Shown here one piece after another: positions 52,882 to 61,269 of a stretch of 64,000 nt of DNA; within the stretch, counting starts at the first letter, position 1, and each line of letters begins with the position of its first letter. Position numbers and translations under genes: made by a program. The notes below the pieces were generated by a model that saw only the letters and a list, made by a program, of their open reading frames with translations, did not search any database and was not told the DNA's origin. This DNA is from Pseudomonas abieticivorans (lineage in GTDB: Bacteria > Pseudomonadota > Gammaproteobacteria > Pseudomonadales > Pseudomonadaceae), in contig NZ_CP094975.1 in NCBI RefSeq assembly GCF_023509015.1, positions 6,131,501-6,195,500 on the forward strand. Reading direction: 5' to 3'.

Positions 52882-54255
52882 GGCTGATCCCTCTCGATGG
52901 TCACGGCACGTGGGCGCTTGCCCTGCTCGACGGCGCGTTGACGGGTGTGCAGCTCCGACCATTTCACCGTGTTGAAGTCGGTGACCTTGTAGGGGTCATA
53001 GCCCGGCACCTGAGCCTCGATGCGTCGCCCGCCCAGGTACACGCCGCGGATGCGTTCGCGCTCTTGCAGGATGGCGACGTTGTCCAACGGCGAGCCGTCC
53101 ACCAGGATAAAGTCGGGCGCGGCGCCCTACTTCCAAGGCGCCGACGCACTGGTTGGCCGGCATCATCTTGGCCGACACGCTGGTGGCGGCGCGCAACGCC
53201 TGGGCCGGGGTCAGGCCCAACCAGTCGACCAGGATCTCGATTTCGCGCGCATGCCACTCGCCGTAGGGGGTGATGGCAAAACCGCTGTCGCTGCCAGTCA
53301 TGAACGGCACCCCGGCCTCAAAGGCGCGGCGCAGGTTGCGGCAGCCCACCTCGATCACCCGGCGCTGCATGGCCGCGTAGCCGGACTTGGTCGAGGCCTC
53401 GTAGTCCTCGGCAAACTCGGTGTTGTTGGCCAGCATGGTGAAGGTCGGCGCCACGTGGCTGCCCGATTCCAGGATGGCCTCGATGCAGGCATCGTCCATG
53501 AAAAAGCCGTGGAAGATCACATCCACACCGGCCTTGGCGGCGTACATCACCGCTTCACGGCCGTAGGCATGCACCGCGACCTTTTTGCCCAGGCGGTGAA
53601 TTTCATCGACCATGTAGCGTGTTTCGTCCTGGGTGAAGGCGGCGATGTGTTCGCCATTGGGGCGAAAATTCGGCCCGTCCATGGCGATCTTCATCAGGTC
53701 GACGCCATCCTTTGCCTGGCGGCGAATCTCGCTGATCTGCTCATCGCGGGTCGCACACAGGCGGCCGCTGAAATAGTCAGGGGTGCCCACCCAGCTGGGG
53801 AACCAGTCGTTGAGGCTTTGCCGGTTGGCAATCACGTTGCTGCTGGCGGCGATGCGTGGGCCGGTGAACATCCCGGCGTTGATCGCGTTGCGCACGGCGA
53901 TGCTACATTGGCCCGCGTCGCCCGGCACCACCACCGAGGTGTAGCCCGCGGCGAGCACGTGCTGGGTGAAAAACAGCCCGCGCAAGGCGCGAAATTCCGG
54001 CGACACGTGCAGGTCGATGTCTTCCTCGCTCTTGGCGTTGCCGAACACCAGGTGGGTGTGCACGTCCACCAAACCGGGCATCACAAAGTGCTCGCCGGCG
54101 TCGATCACCTGCTCACCGGCTAGCGGCTGCGGCGCCGAGGCTTGCGGGCCGACGTAGCTGAACAGGCCGTTCTCGATCACCAGCCGCTGCTGTTGCCGGG
54201 CGTGGTCTTCAAGCCCGGTGAACAAGGTGGTGCAATTGACGTGAATGCGTGACAT
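52878..54255 (-). pseudogene. Metal-dependent amidohydrolase, frameshifted near the 3' end
   Basis: From ATG 54255 an amidohydrolase reads intact for about 375 codons: HxH in VDVHTHLVFG, His in VAVHAYG and IFHGFFMDD, and Asp in TGSDSGF. At the CCC run 53125-53127 (GGG on the coding strand) the frame shifts and the remaining codons become an arginine-rich tail. In the other frame the expected ending continues as PDFILVDGSPLDNVAIL to the stop at 52878. Removing one base restores a 458-residue protein. It may be a true mutation or a sequencing error in a homopolymer. Confidence 0.8.
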
Positions 54256-54271
54256 GGCGGTTCTCTTATTG

Positions 54272-54622
54272 TCAGGTTTCAAGGGCCGGGGCCAGCCAGA
54301 CCCCACCGTGTTCATCCAGCGAGAGGGCCTTGGGCTGCAACGACTGCCCCAGGCACGGGCCCAGCACGCACACCCCGGTGCCGGGCACAAACAGTGCGCC
54401 GTGGGCAAAGCAGACCAGGTGCTGGCCGTCTGCGGACATGAAGCGGTCCTTGCGGTACTGCAGGCTCGCGTGCTGGTGCGGGCAGCGGTTGCGCCAGGCG
54501 TTCAGGCGCCCTTGCCAGCGCACCAGTACCAGGCTGTCGCGGCCCTCGCCGTAAGGGTCGAAGCCGCGCGCGCAGCCCTCGGCCAGGCTGGCTTGGGCGC
54601 ACAGGAAAATCGCCGGGCGCAC
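54272..54622 (-). CDS. Rieske [2Fe-2S] domain protein
   Basis: The product has 116 residues; the start is GTG 54622. The cluster ligands are in CPHQH and CFAHGALF (Cys-x-His, Cys-x-x-His). It is a stand-alone ferredoxin-type Rieske protein without an oxygenase catalytic domain. It lies 3 bases after the FAD monooxygenase gene and could pass electrons to, or act beside, the monooxygenase or a ring-hydroxylating system. Confidence 0.85.
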   Translation of the reverse strand: MRPAIFLCAQASLAEGCARGFDPYGEGRDSLVLVRWQGRLNAWRNRCPHQHASLQYRKDRFMSADGQHLVCFAHGALFVPGTGVCVLGPCLGQSLQPKALSLDEHGGVWLAPALET

Positions 54623-54625
54623 GGG

Positions 54626-55750
54626 TTAAATGGGTTCGGCGGTGAGTGCGAGCATCTGCTTGGTCAGGCCGATGCGATCAAAGCTCTGGTCGCGAGCCAT
54701 TTCGCGGTCGCCGGCCAGGATCGATTTCTCGCTGATGAACTTGCAGCGCTCGAACCGGCGCGCCATGAAGCGCTGCAACTTGGCCTGCATGTCACCTGTA
54801 CCTGCCAGTTCAAGGCTCAGCACCAGCGCATCCTCGATGGCCATGCCTGCGCCCTGCCCCAGGTGCGGCGTGGTGGCGTGGGCGGCGTCGCCGATCAGCA
54901 GCACGCGGCCCTTGAACCACGGTTCATCGACGAACAGCACTTCCATGGGCTTGTACACCACTTGGCTTGGATCGGTGATCTGCTCGCGCAACTCGCCGAT
55001 CAGGCCGCCGATGTTGCGCAGGCGCTCGCGCATCAGTTCGGCCAGCTGGCCGGGCTCAAACCAGGGGTTCTGCGGTTCGTGGGAGGTGGAGAACAGGTAC
55101 ATCAGGTCTTCGGACAGCGGCACCAGGCCGGCATTGCCCTCGGCCCCGACGAAGCTGGCCAGGTGATCGATCGAGGGGTCCCGCTTGAAGTTGTAGCGCC
55201 ACACCGATTGCCCGGTGAAGCGGGGTTTGTAGCGGTCGCCAAAGAGCATGCCGCGGATTTTCGAATACACGCCATCGGCGCCCACCAGCAAACCGTAGCG
55301 GCCTTGGCTGCCGTCGGTGAAGGTCACGTCTACGCCGTGCGCGTCCTGCTCGAACGCCTCCACGCTAAGCCCCAAGCGCACTTGCGCACCCTGTTCGATA
55401 GCCGCGCCGCTGAGCACTTTATGCAAGGCCAGGCGCGAGATGCCGACGTTGGCCGGGTACTGCGGGCCGGCCAGGCGCTGGCCGGGGATGCGCGCCAGCG
55501 GCTGGCCCTCAAGGTTGTAGATACCGACGTCCTCGAAGGCGTAGGCCGCATCCAGGTAGCGGTCCAGCACGCCCAGGTTAGCCATTTCGCGCACCACGTT
55601 GCTCTGCTGGATGATGCCCACGCCATACACCGTCCAGTCCGACTTGATCTCCACCAGGTCCACCGCCACACCTTGGCGGCGCAACGCGATGGCTGCGCAC
55701 AGGCCGCCAATCCCACCACCCACGATCAACACTTTGTTGACTTCGCTCAT
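54626..55750 (-). CDS. FAD-dependent aromatic monooxygenase (salicylate/p-hydroxybenzoate hydroxylase type)
   Basis: The protein has 374 residues from ATG 55750. It is a class A flavoprotein with the dinucleotide motif VGGGIGGLCAAIALRRQG, DG motif in VGADGVYSKIR, and GDAAHATTPHLGQGAGMAIEDALVL. These enzymes insert one hydroxyl into a phenolic ring using NAD(P)H and O2. It is the first gene of the five-gene run and has the LysR-type box upstream. Ring hydroxylation ahead of extradiol cleavage is its likely step. Confidence 0.88.
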   Translation of the reverse strand: MSEVNKVLIVGGGIGGLCAAIALRRQGVAVDLVEIKSDWTVYGVGIIQQSNVVREMANLGVLDRYLDAAYAFEDVGIYNLEGQPLARIPGQRLAGPQYPANVGISRLALHKVLSGAAIEQGAQVRLGLSVEAFEQDAHGVDVTFTDGSQGRYGLLVGADGVYSKIRGMLFGDRYKPRFTGQSVWRYNFKRDPSIDHLASFVGAEGNAGLVPLSEDLMYLFSTSHEPQNPWFEPGQLAELMRERLRNIGGLIGELREQITDPSQVVYKPMEVLFVDEPWFKGRVLLIGDAAHATTPHLGQGAGMAIEDALVLSLELAGTGDMQAKLQRFMARRFERCKFISEKSILAGDREMARDQSFDRIGLTKQMLALTAEPI

Positions 55751-55849
55751 CACGCGTTCCTTTGTTCTTGTTGTTTGAGGGGCCATTGCCTTGGCGCAGA
55801 CGATAGGCAAGCGGGCCACGCGCTGACCAATCGCGTGTGGGGATGCGCA

Positions 55850-55868
55850 GTATTTTGAAAATCGATAC
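55850..55868. promoter_or_regulatory. LysR-type box, copy 2 (divergent promoter)
   Basis: GTAT-N11-ATAC lies between the divergent FAD monooxygenase (100 bases away) and the alpha/beta hydrolase (143 bases away). With flanks ATGCG and CTG it matches copy 1 beyond the core, so one site could govern both directions. Confidence 0.6.
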
Positions 55869-56011
55869 CTGCACCTATCGCCAAACGCGATGGCTGGCAT
55901 CCAGACAAGCAATTTGTCGATTGCCGGCAACAGTGGGACTTTCGCCGGGCAGGTCACGCGGCCACAGCCGACTGGGCCGCGCCCCGGAACCGCCAAAAGG
56001 ACAATAAGAAT

Positions 56012-57169
56012 ATGTTTCGCTACTTCCCCACCAACTACGTCTGGAACCTGTCAGTCGACCTGTCGATCGAGATGGGCGCCCGCATTGGCGAAATCGAAGA
56101 AATGTGCGCGCCGCTGCAAGACAGCGCCAAGCAGCCCGATGCCGCCGGCACCCAGGCGTTTCGCCAGACCTGGTCAAACATGGCCGACAAACTGTGCGGC
56201 CTGGCCGCCGAAGACGAGGCCCGCGGGCGGCTGCTTTCGGCCGGCGAGAAATACAACCGCGCCGCCAACTACTACCTCACCTGCGAACGCCTGCAAGCCC
56301 ACGGCGCGCCCGGCCGCGAGGCGTTGTACCAGCGTTTCCTGGAAACCTTCGACCGTGGCATCCGGCTGTCGGCGGAAAACTGCGAGCGCGTCGAAATCCC
56401 TTACGAGGGCACGCACCTGGCAGGCCTGTACACCCGCGCCGAGGGCGTGAACGGCCCGGCACCGATCCTGGTGCAGGTCAATGGCCTGGACTCCACCAAA
56501 GAAATGAAATACCGCGTGGGCCTGCCCGCCTGGCTGGCCAAGCGCGGCGTGTCTTCGTTGGTGATCGACCAGCCCGGCACCGGCGAGGCCCTGCGCCTGC
56601 AGGGCTTGACTGCCCGCTTTGACAGCGAGCACTGGGCCAGCCGCGTGGTGGACTGGCTGCAAACGCGCCCTGAGATCGACCCCAAGCGCATTGGCCTTGA
56701 GGGCGTGTCATTGGGCGGCTACTACTGCCCGCGCGCCGTGGCCTTCGAGCCGCGCTTTGCCTGCGGGGTGGTGTGGGGCGCCAACCATGACTGGCGCGAC
56801 GTGCAAAAGCGCCGCCTGGCCAACGAAGGCAACCTGCCGGTGCCGCACTACTGGGCCCACGTGCGCTGGGTGTGGGGCGCCAAGGACATGGACGAGTTCA
56901 TGACCATCGCCGAGCACGTGCACCTGGACGGCATCCTGGACCGCATCAAGGTGCCCTTTTTGGTGACCCACGGCGAAAAAGACAGCCAGATCCCGCTCAA
57001 GTGGGCCCAGCGTACCTACGAGCAACTGGTCAACAGCCCCCAGCGCGAACTCAAGATCTTTACCCAGCGCGAAGGCGGCGTGCAGCACTCAAGCTTTGAC
57101 AACAGCATCAATGCCGGCCAGTACATCGCCGACTGGGTCAGCGAAACCCTCGGCGGCCGTACGGCCTGA
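56012..57169 (+). CDS. Alpha/beta hydrolase, C-C bond hydrolase-like (DHPON hydrolase/FrsA type)
   Basis: The product has 385 residues. An N-terminal helical domain of about 130 residues is followed by an alpha/beta hydrolase core: nucleophile Ser at about 233 in GVSLGGYY, acid in THGEKDSQIP and His in GGVQHSSFDN. This layout is close to 2,6-dihydroxypseudooxynicotine hydrolase, which breaks a C-C bond beside a phenolic ring. Here it would split a hydroxylated aryl ketone or its cleavage product. It lies 22 bp before the dioxygenase gene. Confidence 0.82.
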   Translation: MFRYFPTNYVWNLSVDLSIEMGARIGEIEEMCAPLQDSAKQPDAAGTQAFRQTWSNMADKLCGLAAEDEARGRLLSAGEKYNRAANYYLTCERLQAHGAPGREALYQRFLETFDRGIRLSAENCERVEIPYEGTHLAGLYTRAEGVNGPAPILVQVNGLDSTKEMKYRVGLPAWLAKRGVSSLVIDQPGTGEALRLQGLTARFDSEHWASRVVDWLQTRPEIDPKRIGLEGVSLGGYYCPRAVAFEPRFACGVVWGANHDWRDVQKRRLANEGNLPVPHYWAHVRWVWGAKDMDEFMTIAEHVHLDGILDRIKVPFLVTHGEKDSQIPLKWAQRTYEQLVNSPQRELKIFTQREGGVQHSSFDNSINAGQYIADWVSETLGGRTA

Positions 57170-57191
57170 GCCCTGACAAGAGAATATGCCC

Positions 57192-58121
57192 ATGAATATC
57201 ATCGGACCCGATTACCTGGTGTTTGGCGTCGACGACGTGCAAGCCTGCGTGCAATACCTCACCGACTACGGCTTGAAACCCTTGGGCATTGACGCCAGCG
57301 GCGGCTACCTGGAAGCCCTGGACGGCACCGGCATCCTGATCCGCCACCGCGACGACGCAGGCCTGCCGGCCGCCATGGGCACCGCCAGCACCCTGCGCGA
57401 AACCGTGTACGGCGTCGCCGACGAAGGCACCCTGCAGGCCATCGAAACCGAGCTGCGCAAAGACCGTGAAGTACGCCGCGGCGACGACGGCGTGTTGCGC
57501 GCGGTCGACGACATGGGCTTTGCCCTGGGCTTCCAGATCACCCGGCGACGTGAGTTGGCGCTGCCCGGCGAAGTCAGCAACGCCCCGGGCTCGGCCACCC
57601 TGCGCCCCGTCAACGACCTGGGCGCCAGCAACGACATGCCGGCCCTGCCCCGCAGCCTGTCCCACGTGGTGTGCTTTGTGCCGGATGCCGAAAAAGCCGA
57701 GGCGTTCTACACGCGCTTGGGCTTTGTGTGCACCGACCGCTTCATTGGCACCGGGCCGTTCCTGCGCCCGGCCGGCACCCTGGACCACCACACGCTGTTT
57801 TTCATCCAGACACCACCGTTCATGAAAGGCATCGAGCACTTCACCTTCCACATGGCCGGGCCCACCGAGGTCATGCTCGCCGGCAGCCGCTTTGTCGAGA
57901 AAGGCTACGAATCGTTCTGGGGCCCGGGCCGCCATCAGCTCGGTTCCAACTGGTTCTGGTACTTCAACAGCCCCCTGGGCTGCCACGTGGAGTACGACGC
58001 CGACATGGACCTGCACGACGACAGCTGGGCACCTCGCACCGCGCCCTCCAGCGCCGACACCTCGCAGTACTTCCTGTTCCGGCACACCGAGAAATGGATG
58101 CCGGGCGGCAAACCCGAGTGA
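57192..58121 (+). CDS. Extradiol ring-cleavage dioxygenase, VOC superfamily (type I)
   Basis: The product has 309 residues. ATG 57192 is preferred because AAGAGA lies 8 bases upstream; an ATG 6 bases earlier is possible. Two VOC domains are present, and the C-terminal one carries the Fe(II) ligands His in LSHVVCF (about 158), His in IEHFTFHM and Glu in CHVEYDAD. It resembles 2,3-dihydroxybiphenyl 1,2-dioxygenase, cutting a catechol next to its hydroxyls. It is the central reaction of the cluster. Confidence 0.87.
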   Translation: MNIIGPDYLVFGVDDVQACVQYLTDYGLKPLGIDASGGYLEALDGTGILIRHRDDAGLPAAMGTASTLRETVYGVADEGTLQAIETELRKDREVRRGDDGVLRAVDDMGFALGFQITRRRELALPGEVSNAPGSATLRPVNDLGASNDMPALPRSLSHVVCFVPDAEKAEAFYTRLGFVCTDRFIGTGPFLRPAGTLDHHTLFFIQTPPFMKGIEHFTFHMAGPTEVMLAGSRFVEKGYESFWGPGRHQLGSNWFWYFNSPLGCHVEYDADMDLHDDSWAPRTAPSSADTSQYFLFRHTEKWMPGGKPE

Positions 58122-58142
58122 GGCAGCTGAACGCTTGTAGCT

Positions 58143-59285
58143 TCACGCTTCAAGCTGTCGCATTGGCCTGAAAAACGCGCGGATCTCCTCGGCCAGCAAC
58201 TGGGGTTGCTCAAGGGCGGCGAAATGGCCGCCCTTGGGCATTTCGCGCCAGCGCTGCAGGTTGTAGCCGCGCGCCACCCAACTGCGTGGCGGCATGGGCA
58301 ACTCGCCCGGAAACACCGCCACGCCCACCGGCGGCAGGATGCGTTGGCCGTCGGCCAACGCCAGTGGCCGCAAGCTGCCTTCCACGTACTGTCGAAAGGA
58401 CGAACCAATGCATTGCGTGAACCAATACAGCGCGACATTAGTCAGCAGCGTGTCGCGATCAATACCCGGCGAATCGCTCCAGCCGAGCATTTTTTCCGCC
58501 ATCCAGGCCAGTAGCCCGGCAGGTGAATCGTTCAGGCCGACCGCCAGGCTCTGGGGTTTGGTGCGTTGGATGTGTGAGTAGGCGCCTTGAGTCTCAAAAA
58601 ATTCGGCGGCGCGTTTCAGGTAGCCCTGCTCCTGCTCCGTGGCCGGGTGCAGGTCCAACGCGGGCCGGTAGGCGCCCGGGATATAGTTCAGGTGGATGCC
58701 CGTCAGCCGTTCGGGGTAGCGCACGCCCAGCCAACTCGACACGCCCGCACCGATATCACCGCCTTGCGCGCCAAATCGGTCATAGCCCAGTTGCGTCATC
58801 AGCTCGGCCCATAGGCCGGCAACCTCATAAGGCCCGGTGCCCTTGTGGGCCGGCGCGGGCGACAAGGTGTAGCCGGGCAGCGATGGCACCACCACATGGA
58901 ACGCATCGCCAGCATCGCCGCCATGGCTGGCAGGGTCGGCCAGCAGCGCCAGGATGCTCTGCATTTCGACGAACGAGCCTGGCCAGCCGTGGGTCAGCAC
59001 CAAAGGCATCGGTGCCGGGCCTTGGCCGCGTTGGTGGATGAAATGGATCGACTGGCCGTTGAGTTCGGCCATGAAGTGCGACAACTCATTGAGCCGGGCC
59101 TGCTGGGCGGGCCAGTCAAAGCCGTTTGCCCAGTACGCCAGCAGGTCATGGAGCACTTCCAGGTCCATGCCCTCGCTCCACCCCTGGCCTGGCAAGCTCG
59201 ACGGCAAGCGGGTGTTCTGCAGGCGTTGGCGCAGGTCGCCAAGTGCATCCTGGGGAATGGCCAGGGTAAACGGTGTAATGGACAT
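58143..59285 (-). CDS. Epoxide hydrolase family protein (EHN type)
   Basis: The protein has 380 residues from ATG 59285. The N-terminal EHN domain (about 5-110, PFTLAIPQDALGDLRQRLQNTRLP) is followed by the alpha/beta hydrolase core: oxyanion HGWPGS at about 99, nucleophile Asp at about 177 in GGDIGAG, and His in KGGHFAALEQP. It opens epoxides with water, or could hydrolyse another ester in this context. It is divergent from the LysR gene and convergent to the dioxygenase operon. Confidence 0.87.
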   Translation of the reverse strand: MSITPFTLAIPQDALGDLRQRLQNTRLPSSLPGQGWSEGMDLEVLHDLLAYWANGFDWPAQQARLNELSHFMAELNGQSIHFIHQRGQGPAPMPLVLTHGWPGSFVEMQSILALLADPASHGGDAGDAFHVVVPSLPGYTLSPAPAHKGTGPYEVAGLWAELMTQLGYDRFGAQGGDIGAGVSSWLGVRYPERLTGIHLNYIPGAYRPALDLHPATEQEQGYLKRAAEFFETQGAYSHIQRTKPQSLAVGLNDSPAGLLAWMAEKMLGWSDSPGIDRDTLLTNVALYWFTQCIGSSFRQYVEGSLRPLALADGQRILPPVGVAVFPGELPMPPRSWVARGYNLQRWREMPKGGHFAALEQPQLLAEEIRAFFRPMRQLEA

Positions 59286-59359
59286 GTCCGGTGCCTTGAG
59301 GTTGGGCGGGCAAAGGTGGGTGCAATGAGCACTTGACGGCCCACTGCAATACCCCGAAT

Positions 59360-59378
59360 GTATCTTAAAAATAACTAC
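59360..59378. promoter_or_regulatory. Degenerate LysR-type box, copy 3
   Basis: GTAT-N11-CTAC lies 15 bases before the LysR start and 75 bases from the divergent epoxide hydrolase start. One half matches copies 1 and 2 exactly and the other differs at one base, consistent with autoregulation by the adjacent LysR protein. Confidence 0.4.
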
Positions 59379-59393
59379 AAGAACCTGATGACC

Positions 59394-60317
59394 ATGCGCT
59401 TCAATCACCTGGACTTGAATCTTCTGGTGGCCCTCGACGTGCTGCTCGAAGAACAGAACATCACCCGCGCCGCCGAGCGCCTGCACATGACCCAGTCCGC
59501 CACCAGCGGTGTCCTCGGGCGTTTGCGCACCTATTTCGAAGACGATCTGCTGGTGCAGGTAGGCCGCAAGATGCAGCCCACCCCCTACGCCCAGGAGCTG
59601 GCGGACCCGGTGCGCGACGTGCTGCTGAAGATTCGCTCCTCGATCACCAGCAAGCCTGCGTTCGACCCCGCCACCAGCAAACGCCATTTTCGCCTGGTCA
59701 CCTCCGACTACCTGATCAGCGTGTTGTTCGCCAGCGTGATCCAGAAGATCCACCAAGAGGCGCCGAACATCACCTTCGAGATGCTTGGCCCCGGCGACAA
59801 CTCCGCTGAACTGCTGGTGCGCGGCGAGGTGGACCTGATGATCGTGCCCGAGCGCTACATCATCGAAGACCACCCCTCGCAGTTGCTGTTCGAGGAAGAG
59901 CACGTGTGCGTGGTATGGTCCGGTAACAGCCTGGTAAGCCAAAGCCTGACGCTGGAACAATACATGGACATGGGCCATGTGTCGGTGGGCTTTGGCCGCA
60001 CCCGGCACATGAGCATCGAGGACTGGTTCATCAACCAGTACGGCTTCAGCCGCCGCCTGGAAGTGATCACCAACGACTTCAATACCCTGCCCCAGTTGCT
60101 GATCGGCACCCAACGCATCGCCACCATGCACGGGCGACTGGCGCGGCTCTATGCCCAGCACCTGCCCCTGCGCATCTTGCCGCCACCGGTCAAGATCCCG
60201 GTGATGCGCGAGTTCATGCTGTGGCACCGCACCATGGACAACGACCCCATGCACCGCTGGCTGCGCGAGCAGATCGGCGAGATCATCAACCGGCTCGAGC
60301 AGCCGCTGGCGGCGTGA
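59394..60317 (+). CDS. LysR family transcriptional regulator (NodD/NahR-like)
   Basis: The product has 307 residues from ATG 59394 (MRFNHLDLNLL, the typical NodD/NahR opening; another ATG lies 6 bases upstream). The helix-turn-helix is ITRAAERLHMTQSATSGVLGRLRTYFEDDLL, followed by a periplasmic-binding-like inducer domain. NodD and NahR respond to flavonoids and aromatic acids. Its promoter and those of the neighbouring catabolic genes share a box, so it probably activates the whole block. Its end overlaps the convergent kinase gene by 32 bp. Confidence 0.88.
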   Translation: MRFNHLDLNLLVALDVLLEEQNITRAAERLHMTQSATSGVLGRLRTYFEDDLLVQVGRKMQPTPYAQELADPVRDVLLKIRSSITSKPAFDPATSKRHFRLVTSDYLISVLFASVIQKIHQEAPNITFEMLGPGDNSAELLVRGEVDLMIVPERYIIEDHPSQLLFEEEHVCVVWSGNSLVSQSLTLEQYMDMGHVSVGFGRTRHMSIEDWFINQYGFSRRLEVITNDFNTLPQLLIGTQRIATMHGRLARLYAQHLPLRILPPPVKIPVMREFMLWHRTMDNDPMHRWLREQIGEIINRLEQPLAA

Positions 60318-61269
60318 CGGCGCCTTCGCCGGCGCCCAGGCGGGCCAGCACCTGCTCCAGCCCAGGGGCACCGGCATGCCCACCGAACACTTCGCACTTG
60401 AGCGCCGCGGCTACGTTGGCGGCGCGCACGGTGCTGGCGAGTGTCCAGCCGTGCACCAGCCCGTAGGCGTAAGTGCCGTGCCACACGTCGCCGGCATTGA
60501 GGGTATCGACCGCCTGAATGCTCGGCGCGGCAAACCGCGACAGCTTGCCCCCCTCGCCGCCCCGCTGCCAAATCAGCGCACCCTGTGCGCCCAAGGTCAC
60601 GCCAATCACCTGGGCGTCGAGCTGTTCGGCAATCATCGACAGCGCCTGCTCGGGCGTGGCCTGGCCCACCAGCGAGTGCAAGGCGGGCTCGGAAAACAGC
60701 ACGTGGTCGGCCAGGGGCATCAATGCCCACAGGTCGGCCACCGGCGCGACGTCGGCGTCCAGAACGGTCGGTACGCCACAGCGCCGCGCTTCGCTGAAAG
60801 CCACCTGCGCGCCCTGCACCCAGCGCATGTCACAGAGCACCGCGCCGGCCCCGGCAATCTCGTGCAGCGGCAGCCAGCCGGGGTCTGCGTCCAAGCTGGG
60901 GTCGATGTAGGGCACCACCAGGCGTTCGCCCCGGCGGTCGACCAGGATGGTTGAGAACGGCGTGCGCCCGCCCACCACCTGGCGAATGCCGTCGACTGCC
61001 ACGCCCCGGTGGCGCAGGTCATCAACCAGCATGGCGCCGGTGGCATCGGCACCGATACGCGCCCACAAACTGACCGGCGCCCCTAGCCGGGCGATACTCA
61101 CGGCCGCCGCCGGGGCCATGCCCGAGGCCGCCTGTACCGCTTGGTGGGGGAAGATCTTGCCGCCGTCACTGGGGATGTGATCAACGCGCAGGATGGTGTC
61201 CCACAACGCACACCCCAGGCAAATGATTGGCTTGGCTGACGGGGCCCGGGGGGCCGAACGCGCCCTCAC
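60286..61269 (-). CDS. PfkB family carbohydrate kinase
   Basis: The product has 327 residues. The start is GTG 61269, overlapping the upstream stop by 4 bp; a long further 5' extension in this frame is shadow. The second PfkB signature is visible in DTLNAGDVWHGTYAYGLVHG with catalytic Asp, and the N-terminal signature in GMAPAAAVSIARLGA. It phosphorylates a sugar, ketodeoxy acid or nucleoside. It is coupled with a DHDPS-family enzyme and a transporter, so a keto-deoxy sugar acid is likely. Confidence 0.85.
   Translation of the reverse strand: MRARSAPRAPSAKPIICLGCALWDTILRVDHIPSDGGKIFPHQAVQAASGMAPAAAVSIARLGAPVSLWARIGADATGAMLVDDLRHRGVAVDGIRQVVGGRTPFSTILVDRRGERLVVPYIDPSLDADPGWLPLHEIAGAGAVLCDMRWVQGAQVAFSEARRCGVPTVLDADVAPVADLWALMPLADHVLFSEPALHSLVGQATPEQALSMIAEQLDAQVIGVTLGAQGALIWQRGGEGGKLSRFAAPSIQAVDTLNAGDVWHGTYAYGLVHGWTLASTVRAANVAAALKCEVFGGHAGAPGLEQVLARLGAGEGAVTPPAAARAG

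Noticed and set aside
59286..60383. N-terminal extension of the epoxide hydrolase frame
   Set aside because: It is antisense to the LysR gene; the family N-terminus begins exactly at ATG 59285.
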